This document shows positions 9,623 to 22,300 of a stretch of DNA of 64,000 nucleotides, one piece after another. This stretch comes from Coturnix japonica (Eukaryota; Chordata; Aves; Galliformes; Phasianidae), in NCBI RefSeq assembly GCF_001577835.2, contig NW_015439533.1, forward strand, positions 484,342 through 548,341. Reading direction: 5' to 3'. The notes under the pieces are model-generated. The model was not told the DNA's origin. It worked only from the letters and a program-made list of their open reading frames with translations, and ran no database searches. Every line of letters starts with the position of its first letter. Within the stretch, counting starts at the first letter, position 1. Made by a program: the position numbers and the translations under genes.

Positions 9623-11390
9623 ACACATCCGTGAAGCCAGAGAGCAGCCCTGGTCCTTGAGCCCGCCCAGGAAACCTCAGGAATGTCCCAGCCAGGTGTG
9701 AGCCGGGCCTGTCACCTCCTGGAGGTCACAGGGCTGGGGCTGGCAATGGGCTCCTGAGAGCACCACAGAGCTCAGATCTGGGGCACTTTGCACCCCCTGC
9801 CCCACCGCAGCATCCCCGCAGTGCAGCACTGCTCGGTCTGCTCCTAAACAGCCTCACCACTCTGCTCTTCCCAGCAGATAACAAGGGCTCCCATTCCCCC
9901 AACACCTCTGTAGGAGCTGCATCCTGCAGCCAGTCAGTCTGCTGCCCTCATTGCTCCGCTCCCCTGGAACAGGAGCTGCCTCCTCCAGGGCTTTGGCTGT
10001 GCCATGGGGGAGGGCCAGGAGACAGTGACCGTGGGGGAAGGACAGTGGCTGAGCATGGAGGATGCTGGCCCCAAGGACGTGCCATCCAGCACCCATCAGT
10101 CAAACAGGCTTGAGAAGGGCAGCTGGAGCAGATCTTCCAGCAGCTCAATGTATTGGCTACGTGTGCACACCAGCAGACAGGCACACATCACTTCTGCAGC
10201 ACAGGAACTCAGCAGTGCGGTGCAGGAGGCCTGCAGCATGCATGGGCAGACTGAGCAAAGCAGGCCCTGGTGGTCTGGGAGCGCTCAGAGATGAACGACC
10301 ACATGGGACACCCAGCAGAAGGAGGAAGCAGCTCCCTCCATTTGTCTTTCCCTGGGAGGTCGAGAGGTGACATGATCACTCTTCCAGGGCCACACTGGGG
10401 CATCTCTGGGAGCCAGGGGTCATGTCCCCAGCAATGGGGCAGCAGAAAGTCTGCTGGGACTCATGGTTCTGGCACCGGGTTCTGCCCCCTCCCCATCTCT
10501 CAGGGCCTCAGATTCTGCCTTTCTGAGCCAGCCCTTTCGCAATCCCGGCTGCCTGGAAGGCCTCCATCATCCTCCCACACTTCAGCAGTCCAGGGAGGCT
10601 GGAGCAGAGGTCCATGACACCCCCTGCTCAGTCGCTTGCAGTGATGCCCAAGCAGTGATGAGAACAGCCTCAGCTGGGGGCAGGGCACTCTGGTGCACTT
10701 GGGGCTGCACCTCCCTTCCCCTCCAACTCTGAGCCCTCTGGAATGTCTGCCTGTCCCCCACTCTGCCGTCACCCTCTAAGTCAGGGCATGACAGATCCTT
10801 GCAATCCCAATACTACTCTGTTTTCCTGGGACACGGAAGGGCCTTGTGGCTCTGCCTGCTCTGCTCTGGTCTCCCCTGGGTTCCTCAGGGCCAGGCAGGA
10901 TGGGGAGAGCTCAGAGGAATGTGCAGTTGCTGGGGAGCAAGCAGTGAGTTGGGAGGCAGCTGACTCAGAGCTACTGGGAAAGAGAAGTCTGGCTGTGCGC
11001 AGGAAGATGGCTGGGAGGATGCAGTACCACCAGCAGCTGACCCAGGCCCCCCAACCCTCACACCTCACATCTCTCCATCCATCCTCTCTTCCAAGGACCA
11101 CAGTAAATTCCACCTTCATGTAAATTCTTTCTGCCGCCCTTTGTAAGCCGCAGCTCAGCAAACAAGTATCCTGAAGCCAGGGACGCTCTCAGGAACACAC
11201 TCAGCACCCTCTGACCCGCTGGATCCTCTGGGCATCCCTTCCCAGCAAGCACATGCAAAGCGCACACAGTCTGCGTGACATAAATCCTCTCACCCTGCCA
11301 GACACGGACGCACAACTAAAACATTACACAGTTCCCCCATCCACTGCAGCCGGCACAGTACACAAAGCGAGCTTTCTGCGGCGGACACGA
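9623..11390. other. Intergenic, no gene seen
   Basis: This is moderately GC-rich unique sequence between LOXL3 and the second CpG block. Open frames on both strands lack family resemblance, and no paired splice sites with conserved coding were found. Confidence 0.4.
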
Positions 11391-12450
11391 GGCGCTCTCC
11401 TTACAACCACAGACAGGGAAAGTCCATCTCACCGCCCCGCGCAGACGTGCGCTGACATCCGGAGCTCTGAGGCACCACGGACACGTCGTGCCCCGCACGC
11501 AGCCCCCGCGGCCCCATTCATTCCCTGCCGGCACCGAACCGCACCCCGCGTCTCACTCCGCGCTCCCGGCCTCATCCTCCCCGCACAGCGCTCCGGCCGA
11601 ACCGCGAACCTCCACCGCGCGGCCCCTCCCCGCCCGCGCCCCACAGAGCGCACCCACGCGGGACGGCCCCGCTCCGCGTCGGCGGTACCGGCAGTATCGG
11701 CCGTACCGGGGGTACCGGGGGTACCGGCAGTATCGGGGGTACCGGGAGTATCGGCGGTACCGGGGGTTCCGGCGGTATCGGCCCCCGCCCCCGCCCCGCG
11801 CTGCCGCCCCGCTCTGCCCCGCGCTCCGGCACGGCCCGACGCGCCCACTCCCACGCTCCCCTCCCGGACCGGTCCCGCTCCGCGCCCCCCGTCAGTCCCG
11901 GCCGTACTTCTCTCCTTCTCTCGGGTTCGCAGCGGCGAAAGATCCGTCCGTCCGTCCCAGCGCCTTGGAGCCGGGTTGTGCCGGGCCGCTCTGAGCCGCT
12001 CCCTCCTCCCCGGCCCGCCCCGCGCGCTGCCCGTGTCCGGGGCCGCCCCCCACCCCGGTCCGCACCGAGCAGCGCCGGCTTCCAACCCGCAGCCTTCGGG
12101 TCGGGGATGTCCCACGGGACGGGTACGGGCGCTGCGGGGCCCTGCAGCCCCGAGCTGCGCTGCTCCCCCGGCGGCTCCGCTGCGCGGCTCCCGCTGCCCC
12201 CGGGACGGAGCCCCGGCACAGGGCCAACACCGCGGCCCTCCCCTGCACGGTCCCCGTTTCTCTCCGCCCCGGGACCCACGGCCGCAGCGGGACCGGGACC
12301 GGCTGCAACCGCCCCTCGGAGCCGCTCTCTGGCACAGAGCGATGCTGCCTGGCCAGCCGCGGGGAAAGCAGGGACTGCCCACGTCCCCTCTGCTCCGGGT
12401 ACCTCGGACACTCTTCAGCTTCTTCCTTGCCTTATGGGTGCGAGGCGGCT
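11390..12450. promoter_or_regulatory. CpG-rich block without an assigned gene
   Basis: About 1 kb of CpG-dense sequence lies between the 3' end of the OGA-like gene and LOXL3. A 520-codon plus-strand frame and frames of about 300 codons on the minus strand cross it together, as expected from GC-rich sequence poor in stop codons. It may be a distal LOXL3 promoter with its non-coding exon, or the start of a non-coding RNA. It includes a GGTACC-rich 10-bp array at 11690-11790. Confidence 0.5.
11690..11790. repeat. 10-bp repeat array (GGGGTACCGG / GGCAGTATCG)
   Basis: About ten degenerate 10-bp units built on GGTACCGG and GTATCGG lie inside the CpG block at 11.4-12.4 kb. Confidence 0.85.
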
Positions 12451-12838
12451 ACCGAGGGGGTCCCTCCATCCCTCCTTCCCAGCTCTTTCCCCACGACTGT
12501 GGCAGGACAGACACACAGACGTTCCCTCCTGCTGGTATCAGGAGCCACCTCAGACCCATAATGGAGCCATTGCCACGGGGGACCCCGTCCTGCAGAGGAG
12601 GTGCGGGAACCCTGGCCGAGCACACGCTGCCAGCACCGGGGCCGTGCCTCATTGTGGTGAAGGGTTCGGGGCCGGGGAGCAGCTGGAGGCGGAGCTGTGG
12701 CCCCCGCTGTAGCCGAGGTCCCAGTGTGCTGGCTGCAAGCGTGGGGCTGGATGGCTGGCAGCTACGGGCTGCTGGAGGGAGTCGGTGGTATCCCAATGCT
12801 TTCCCCAAGAGATGACCTACAGTGAGGTCAGCAAATGC

Positions 12839-12844
12839 TTTATT
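12839..12844 (-). terminator. Poly(A) signal AATAAA of the OGA-like gene
   Basis: AATAAA on the minus strand lies about 0.5 kb past the stop codon of the OGA-like gene, with no other gene between. This gives a 3' UTR of roughly 500 nt. Confidence 0.7.
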
Positions 12845-13337
12845 ACCATAGGCAGCGCTTTCTCCAGTCCTCAGGCAGCAGAATGGGGTCTTGTGCTTGA
12901 CCCACGCAGACAGGCAGCTCCTGGGTGCAGAGAACCAGCCCCAGCCTCCAAACCTGGGTCCACACCAACATGAAGAACTGGGCAGCCCCACCCACAGGAC
13001 AGGCACAATACAGTGCTGTGTTCCAGGACCACCACCCTGCACTCGTGGGTTGGGAGCTCTGCACAGCCCAGGGATGCCCTGCGTGGCTGCAGGATGCTCA
13101 GCCAGCAAGAGTGAAGGTCCGCAGTGTCCATATCTCCCAGAAGGGCAGACGTGCTTCTCTCTTGCCATCGAGCCCACATGTTGGTGACCTGCACACACCC
13201 CAGGAGCACCTCGCTCACCCCCAGGCCACACACCCATGTCCCTGCCCTGCCTGAGAAGCTCCGCACCCCCGATCCCTCTAGCCATGCAGTGATCCTGTAT
13301 AGGATGGGCCCCGTGGTGCTGCCCCGTGCCTGTTCGC

Positions 13338-16300
13338 TCAGAGGAGACGTCCCAGGAGCCGTGTGCCAGGGGAGCTGGGCCAGGGCAAGGGCAGTGCGAC
13401 GAAGCCCAGCTTGTTGTAGAAGCTCAGCTGCTGGTGGTCTGCAGCATTGACTTGGCAAAACACTCCCCGGGAGCCTGCGAGGGAGCAGAGAGCTCAGACC
13501 ATGGTCTGGCACCTTCTTGTCCCCCTGCGCAAGCTCACGGTGCTGGGGGCAGAGGGTTAGGGGTAGGATGCAGGCAAGGAGCCCCAGTGAGGGCTGCCCC
13601 CACTGCGAAGTGTGCAGGGAGCAGACAGGATGTGACTGGGGTGGGCCGGAGGTTCCTCACCCCACCAGCACAGAGCTCACCATTAGCTCTGAGGGCGCTC
13701 AGCAGGCTGACAGCCAGACTGCGGCTGGCACCCACGTCCTGCACCCGCGGGGCCGTGTCCAGCTGCACCAGGGAGGGGAAGCGTCGCAGCACGGGCAGCG
13801 GCACGGCCACCGGCTTCGTGTGGAAGAAGAGCAGTGCTTCTTCCAGAGCACTCTGCAGGCAATACACACAGTGAGGAAACCGTCCCTCCCCAACCCCATC
13901 CCAGCACCGCAGGCACACCCTCACCTGCCCCAGGACCCCCAGCTCCCGGGGGTACCTGCGCTGCATGGCCGGCAGCCAGCTGCTGTCACGCTCTCGCAAG
14001 AATCGTTCAGCACAGAGCGCTCCAGCCGCACAGCCACAGGGGCCGCCCTCATCCTCCAGCACAAAGGTGTACTCAGGGCTGAGGCTCAGGAAGCTGCCGA
14101 GCACCCTGCGGGGCAGAGCAGGGCACCGCTGAGCTGGGGCTGAGAGCAGCACAGAGGGAGCACAGAGCTGCCGGCTGCCTCTGCTGCTGGGACACAGCAC
14201 CCAGAGCCCTTCCCAACCCACTGAGGCCCAAATGATGCCCTCTACCAGCACAAACACTGCAGCCGCCACAGGGATCGGTGGGGAAAGAACATCTCTATCC
14301 CCATGGCAGCTACCAGGACCCCACTGGACATGCCCTCCCTGCCCCACATCCAACACCACCGTCCCACAGTGGCCATGGCACAGGCAGAGTTGCTCCCTGC
14401 AGGGATGGGAGGAGGGCCCTGGCTGGCTGCTGCCATGCTCCCCAGGCACACATCCAGGGGGTCCCCATGGATCGGGTCTCACCTGTCACCCAGTAGGTCG
14501 GGGTGGGCCGTGAGGACCTCCGCAGTGCTGGGCTCAGCGCACAGAGCCTCCCGGCACATTTGGTACAGCTTTCCCTGGAAAAGCCCAACCCAGCTCAGCC
14601 CCAATCCTGCCCCACTGCTGCGCTTCAGCTCCCGCTGCTCTGCCACAGCCCCTTCACAGCGTGATGCACTCACAGCTGCCTGAAATTTCCCCAGGGAGGG
14701 AGCATGCCCAGAGCCACACCAGGAGAGGTAGGTGCTGCAGTGCCTGGGGTGCTGGCACTGAGCGATGCGATGCATGCAGGCATTGTGTGCTGTGTCCTGC
14801 TGCCACAGCACAGAGTGCTTTAAAATGAGCCATTGCCATTCCAGTCAGGCACCCCCTCGCAGCAGCTCCTGAGAAAATGCTGCGCAGCCCAGCCCAGAGC
14901 ATGCTCAGAGAAGCCAAACAGCAGCAAAACATGCTCTCCATGGAGCATGTGCAAAGGGGAAACCTCTCATAAATTCCTGCCTCGGTCACATCAGAGCTCG
15001 CGGGGTCAGCACAAAGGACATCCTGGTGAGAACATGTTTTTCTCAGAGGAAGGCTCTGGGAGCGACAGGGACGGAGCAAAGCACTCCTCAGCTCTGCTCC
15101 CAGCGCCGGCCAAAGTGCTCTGCTGAGTTTTTCCCACAAAGTTCCAATGGAAAGACATGTTCAGAAATAATCTGACAACTGGCAATTGAAAACAAGCTCT
15201 TGCACTGGGAATTGCTGGCAGTCACAGTCTGACATTATAATCTGCTCTCATGTGCCTGCAGCTCCTCCTCTGTTATATTTATAAGCACTAAGCTGTGTGT
15301 TGCAGGGCGCTGTGTTCAGCAGGGATGTGTGTGCTGTGCCTGCGATGGTGGATTTGCAGGGTTAGCATTTTTTAGCCCGGTGGGGAAGCAGAGCAGACAG
15401 AGCTGTGTGATTGCTGCAGGTTGCATCTCATGGGACACAGCCCTGTGCAGGTAACCCCACATTGGCCTGACCCCGGGGTTTGCTTCCCACTGCCATTGTC
15501 CTGTGCTGTGACCTCAGCCCAGCGGTTGGTAGTCAGCACGGACTCTTCTTCTTATGCCATGCGGGGTGTGATGCAGGGTGAGGGGCAGGAGGGGCTGCGA
15601 CGTGGCATGTTCCATCTCACCTTGTCCTGGGGCAGCAGCGGGCGCAGGAGGTACAGCTGTCGGGATGGGAAGAGTGGAGGTGGGTGGCAAAAGAGGTCAC
15701 AGCTGTTCCCCACGGGCAGCAGTGCCTGGAGGAGGCGGTCTGTCAAGGAGCAGTTTGTCCTGCCCCCCACATCTGCACTGGGGCAGCAGGAGGAAAGTCC
15801 CCATGTTCCCCCCTAGGCCTCAGCACCCAAGCAGCTCTGCCCTTTAAGCACGCAGGAACCCAATGGCAGGGCAGGAACAGCAGCTGTGGTCCTGGCTTCC
15901 CAAGGGCTCCTCCAGCCCCCAGTATTCAGGGGCGTGATCTCACCTGCAGCTCTCCAAAGAGACCCCCACGGCACACCCAGGGCTCAGCATCCTCCCCTGG
16001 GAAGAGCGGGGCAGTGATGCTCTGGCACCCTGCGGGCAGTGGGAGACAGATGTGTGACACAGCTCCTGGCACAGCCAGAAAGATGCAGCCCAGGGCAGAG
16101 CCCAGAACACGGCTTTGCAGCCCAGCCATCAGTATCTGCATGGACGGCTTCACGCCATCACTGCTTCCCCATGGATGCATCTCATCGCACAGCCATACTC
16201 TATGTCAAATTTGGAGCTCCTTCAGAGGAATGGAGGCTCCCAAGGTAATGCATAGGCATTCATGTAAATGGTTGACATGACAGTTCAAAATCCATCCTCA

Positions 16301-19300
16301 CCTCTGACATTACTGCTCTCAGTGGCCCCCAGAATCATGCAATTGTTTGGGTTGAAAGGGATCTTAAAGATCACCTAGATCCAACCCCTGCCATTGGCTG
16401 GGACATCATCCATTAGATCACGCTGCCAAAATCCCCATCCAATAGAGCACCCACAGCTTCTTTTGTTCCAGTGTCTCACTACCGTCATGGTAAAGAATTT
16501 CTTCCATGCATCCCTCCTACCAGAGGGGCAGTCTTGGGATAAAAAAAGCTGAGAAACCGTGTCCTAGGAATAGACATTCCCTCTAAACCACAAGAGACAG
16601 CAAAGTGCTGCTCCAGTGTGTGCCCCCTCCCTGATGTATGACGTTGCCTCCCCTCCAGGCTGCTTCACTTTAGTTCCCCTTCAGTGGCTGCGCCCTTATG
16701 AGCAGGTCAGGAACCATCTGCAGGGATGGTGCTCCACAGACAACAGCTACTTGCAAACCATTGAGCTGGGAGTCGTGCCATGACGTTCTTCTCAGAGGCA
16801 CAGGAACTGCACCAACTGCCCCCTGCTGATGAGTGTGGGTGCAGGGCAGGGGCTCAGCCACCAGCATGGTGAGGTGGGTGTGTAGCACTGGGACACTGCT
16901 GGGGCTGCAGGTGCAGAGATGCAGGGCTGGGATGCTAAGGACAACGATCTCACTGCCTTGCAGGGAGCCTACAGCCCACAGCTGCGTTCAGAACAGAGCC
17001 TTCATTCTCAGCTAGGCAGGGCAGAGCCTCATGAGCCCTGTACCAATGGTGTCCTGAGCCCACTGCCCTCTCCCCAGCAGCCATGCTCTCAGCACATAAA
17101 GATGTGCAAGGTGCCGGGCTTCCCAGGCCTTTCACACGTGCAGGCAGCATGTGGGGAAGGGCAGCCCCATGGTGAAGACCAAAGGGCAGCAGCCCTTAGA
17201 GGGGGAAGGAGGAAGAAAAAGACACTTCCATACTTACAGCCAAAGCAGCTTCCCCAGGTGCCCTTGTGGTCAGGGTCACACAGGAGGCGGCCATCTGCAA
17301 GGGAGGAGCACAGGGCATGAGTGGCACACGGGGAGGGCATCAAAGGGAAATGCTCCCACCAGAGACCCTGGCATCATGGCCAGGCCCCAGGACTCAGGCT
17401 GCTGGGAGGGCTCCCCAATGCTTTCACATCTTTAGGTGGAACAACAAAGAAAGACTGAGGTGCTCTGGCTGTTCCACTGTGCCCGGGGGCCCTTTGGGAC
17501 CTGGGCTGGGTTTGGCCTGGTGTAGGTAAGAGGCCCAGGGCAGAGAACTGCCCCACAGCGTGCCCTCATTCACGTACCCAACCACAGCACAAAGGCGCTG
17601 GCAGCCAGCAGCAGGTTGCGGATGTCCCACAGGTAGGGGTGGAGGTCGTAGAGCAGCGCCTGCCCCGCGCTGCAAACAAAGCGGCTGTGCAGGCAGCACG
17701 TCTGGGCACAGAGCTGCTGGAAGGAGCGGGCACGACTGCGCCACTCTGCAACCTGCAGGCACAGCGGGCGTCAGAGCAGCTGCAATGGGCGCCCTCCCAA
17801 AGCAGCGCCCAAATCAGCCTTACCACACCTTATCAGCCTTACCACACCTTATCAGCCTTACCACACCTTATCAGCCTTACCACACAGGAGTCTGGTGATC
17901 TGCTGGGGACTCCCATGCTGGGAATGTTGGCCCGGAGCCACTGAAGGTCTTCCAGGAGATGCTGCGCCTGCGGCCCATGATGGTAGGGCAGGTAGAAGAG
18001 CTCCACCAGCATCCGCACCTCCTCCACGGTCAGTGGGGCACTGGAGTCAGACCCGGCCTCCTCTGAGATCAGTGGTACAGTGGAGACAGGGCTCACAGCA
18101 GTCCCATTAGTGAGCAGTGCTGTGGGGACAGGGCTGGTGGAGGCCCCATCAACAAGCCGTGAGATGGGGCCAGGGCTGGGGTCAGCCCTCGACCCTGAGG
18201 GTATCTGGAGCACATCAGCAGTGCTGGCCCCAGACTGGGGGCTGCCAGGAGGGCTGCTGCCCCTTTCCCTGGCATCACTGCTGTCCAGGGGAGTGCTTTG
18301 GCAGGTGCTGGCCCCGCTGCTGCTGCACACTGGTGTCCCCGGGCTGTGGAGGGTCTCATCAGCCACAGGAGCTCCTGCAGACCTGTCACTCCCTGCTGTG
18401 GTGGGCACAGCAGAGAGGGGCTCACAGCTCGCTCTGCTACCTGAAGAGAGCTGGTCCCCATCCCCTGCAGGGCTCTGTGGGCCACCAGTGGAGGCCCTGC
18501 TCCCATTGCCCTCTTCAGGCACTGAGGTTGCCTTCCTCTTTCTGTTTGCTGGTGTCACGGCACAGGGCTCAGGTTCATGCTGGTCTGCCCCACTGGGAGC
18601 AGTGTCACAAGGCTGGGGGCCAAGAAGGGTGTCCTGCCCTCCTGCTGTGCCAGGATGCAACCATGCTTCTTCCTCACAGCCAGGGCTGGGGTGCAGCGGA
18701 GTTCTTCCTCCTGGCAAGAGAGAGCAAAGGGGCAGCTCCACAGGCACCTGCACCGGGATGGCTGCGTGGAGAACAACAGCCCTGAGGCGGCTGTGCTGGG
18801 AGCTCAGAGCAGTGCTGGCACGGACCAGGGCCTGCCCACACCATGGGCTCTGAATTGTTCAGGAGTTCACAGCTGGGGAAACTTTGCAGAGGCAAATAGA
18901 GCAAAGCAACAAACACGCACCACACTTAACCCCCACTTCCAGAGCTCAGCTCTATCATGGTTCCTACTGAGCCCATGGTTTGAGCAACAGGAATGTGGAA
19001 AGTAGGAAGCAGATCTCCATCCTTGCAGCAAATGTCACATAACCCTCCTTCAGGCAGCTGGGCACCACCCAGAGCTGTTTCCAGCCCAAAGCTGTTCCTG
19101 AATCATGCCAAGGGGTCACAGACCTCGTGCACATTTTCTGCACGCAGTCACCCTGTTGTGCTGCTCTTGGAGCTCAGACACCTCTCTCCCCATCAGTCCT
19201 TTCCCCCAGCACACCACATTAGCTCAGCATCTATTTCTCAAGCTGCTCTCTCATAATTCAGATGGGGACATTACTACATCTGCTGGCAGTACCCTCCTGG

Positions 19301-22300
19301 TCCTTACCATCCCGCATCCCATTGGCTCGCTTGCTTCTGGAGCAGGAGAGTGAGTCCAGCACACAACTACCCATGGAACCAAAGCTTCAGACTCTTCTAG
19401 CTCACCTTCCAGCTGCAAGTTGCTCCTTTTCCCAGTGCTACTCACACAGAGACTCCCCCCAGCAGACCCCGACCACAGGACAACCCCACTGCAGCTCTCT
19501 CAGTCCACAGAGCTCCCAGCAGAGCTGGTCTGTGCTCAGAGCTGAGGGATGCTTCACAGTACCAGTTCACCTACCTGCTTCCAGCACCTGCTGCTTTATC
19601 TCAGCCACCCAGTCGAGTAGTGCCAGCTCCAGAGCCTTCTGAGGGCTGTAACCCTCCTGCGGGCCCTGGCCATCCCCTGGCTCTGCTGAAGCCTCTGTCC
19701 CTAAGGAAGAGCTCATCAGCTTGGGCAGTCTCACATGGTGCTTTACCAAGCTACCCCATGTGACACCAGGGACACCCCATGTCCAGAATGGACGTGGAGG
19801 GCCACCTCTCCCAGGCTGGTGGGCAGGAGGCTGCAGGGTGATGGCAAAGCTGGGAAAAGACATCCTGGGTTCCATCCCATGCACACAACCTCACTGTGTC
19901 CATGGTGCCCCATGCATGGAGAGTCCCAGGGCATGGGGCAATGTACCTGTGCTGTTGGTGTGGGCGCACAGCTCACTGCGGAACCAGCTGCCCAAAGTGT
20001 GGATGGGGATGAAGTTGGCCTGGAGCTCACAGTTGGGGTTGAGGAGCAGCCCGCAGAGCCGGGGCACTAAGCCAGGGGCACGGCCCGTGTAGGGGCCCAG
20101 AAAGACACGTCGGCAGTCGTAGTCATTGGCAAAGAGGTTGTCCCAGATGAGGAGGCGATGCTGCAGGACATGCTCCACCTCCTCCACCAACGCAACCGAG
20201 AGCTCCTGGGACACCACCTTCGGGCCTAGAGCATCAAGGCACAATCATCTGTGGGATCAGCTGGCAGTGCACTTCTCCACGCACAGCACCTCTGGTGTAC
20301 ATGCACATCTGGGCACCAAGTGCAGAGCTGCGCATGCCCATAGAGACAAACAGGGCACCCACCTGTCCAGATGACCCCTATCTCTGGGAGCAGCTCCCGG
20401 CCGAGGGTCTGCAGGTAACGGGACTTGGCAGGGCTGGGGGAGCAGAGCGAGCTGCAGTACTCTGCAGAGACAGCAGACAGCAGTTGTAGCAGGCAGGGAC
20501 GTGGAGAGGAGCTGGGTAGGGGAGGTGGCACTGCCCCTCACAGCCTACCGCTGTCCACCCCACAGCCTGCTCCTGTCCCCACCCTGAGGGCTCCACAGCT
20601 GCCCCATGGTGGAGCCCACAGGCTGCCAGGGCAGTCAGCCTGCAGGGGGAAGAAGTGCTGGGAGCAGCATAGTGAGCACACTGGGCTGCCAAGCACCTGC
20701 AGCAGGGGGGTACCTGTGGGGCAGAAGAGGAAGGTGGGAGGCAGGCCCAGCTCCCGGTACGCCTCGTTGGCCACAGAGGCCTGTGCCTGTGCCAGGGAGG
20801 GGAAGACGTCTCTGTCAGCGCGGCACATGCAGGGATCGATGTCATCAAAAAGCAGCGCGAAGGCACCGCACCCCAGGGCGGCCACCTGCAGGCACAGGAC
20901 AGGAGCTAGGACGGCAGCAGCAGGAGGACGTGGGGAGCCCGGTGAGCTCCAGGCAGGGACAGCAGAGCACTGCAGCGCCCCAACAGATGATGCCCACATC
21001 GCTGTGATACTGGGCAGGCATTGAGGCAGCTCTGGCCCCCGTCTCTGCTGCCCTGAGCAGACAGTGGGGATGCAGGAGGCACCCAGAGCTGCCCTGGGGT
21101 CAGGAGGATCTCACAGCCCCACACAGATGTTTGGTGTGGGCAGGGGGCCGCACATAAGCACCTGTGCCCCCTGCCAGGAGCCGTGGGGTGAAGGAATGGC
21201 CCACGGTACCTGCCTGAGTTTTTGCTGCAGCAGGAGCCTGTCCCCAGCACTTGAGAACACGATGTCCTGGCCAGCAGAAATGGCAAAAATGAACTCCACG
21301 TCGTGCTCCTGGGCAGCCTTGATGAGAGACTGCATCTGGGCTGGGGACGGAGCAGAGGGACGCAGTAAGATATTGAGGGTGCAGGAGGGGCAGAGGGATC
21401 GGAGGGAGAGAAGGGCTCTGGGGAACTGGTGCCTGGGCCCTGAGACACAGAGGACCCCCCCTTAAGGATCTGTGTGTCCCAGCATTGCAGCATATTGCCA
21501 GCAATCCACACAGGAGCTCTGTTGTTGTTAAGATCCCTGGGGAGAACCTGTGATGGGGAGGGTCTGGGGCTCCTACACCGCGCAGGGTCCTGTCAGGGGG
21601 AGCGCAGCTGCAGCCTGAGCCTGGCAGATGCAGAGAGATGGGACCAGAATGACTGCAGCACCCCACACTGGGGCCCAGCAGAGCCACTACCTGCCTCATG
21701 CTGTGTGTAAGGCTCTCGCCAGAGCAGCCGGTGCTTCAGCTCGTCTTTGGGTGCGTACATGTAGCAGTTCAGCCCCCAGCGCTTCAGCCTGCAGCAAGGA
21801 CAAGGCGTCACCCCAGGCTGCAGATGGGCTCTTTGCAAGACAGTCTGAAGGCAGGCATGACAGCTCTCTCCTTTTCACTGTGCCTGCAGGCTCCCAACCT
21901 TCACTCGCAGCCCCCACAGCCCATCCTCAGCTCACTGGATGTTGGAGCTGAAGGAGAGCAGGTCTGAGCTAAAGCAGAGCCTGGTTGTTTTGAAAACGAG
22001 GCCATACCGTCATAAGGTCCTCACTGGTTTGAGAAAGCACAGTTCTGTCCAGAATCTGCACAGCAACCCAGCACTCACTGCACATGATCAGAACAGCACT
22101 GACACTTCCCTGGGCAGTTCTTTTGGCACTCCTGTATGAAAGCCACCTGGTTTATTCATTTGTTCTATTCATCCTCCCAGGCAGACGATGCTTTACATTT
22201 TCCTATGGTAGCAGACTGTTGTGGGATGCATGACATGATGCCTCATCTTATTTCTTCCCGGAGAAGGAAAGCAGAGGCGAACGCTCTGCTCACAGGTGTG

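Noticed and set aside
11253-12815. 520-codon plus-strand open frame in the CpG block
   Set aside because: All frames are open together in this stop-poor GC-rich DNA. The translation is Pro/Arg/Ala-rich without any domain, and it crosses the 10-bp repeat array.
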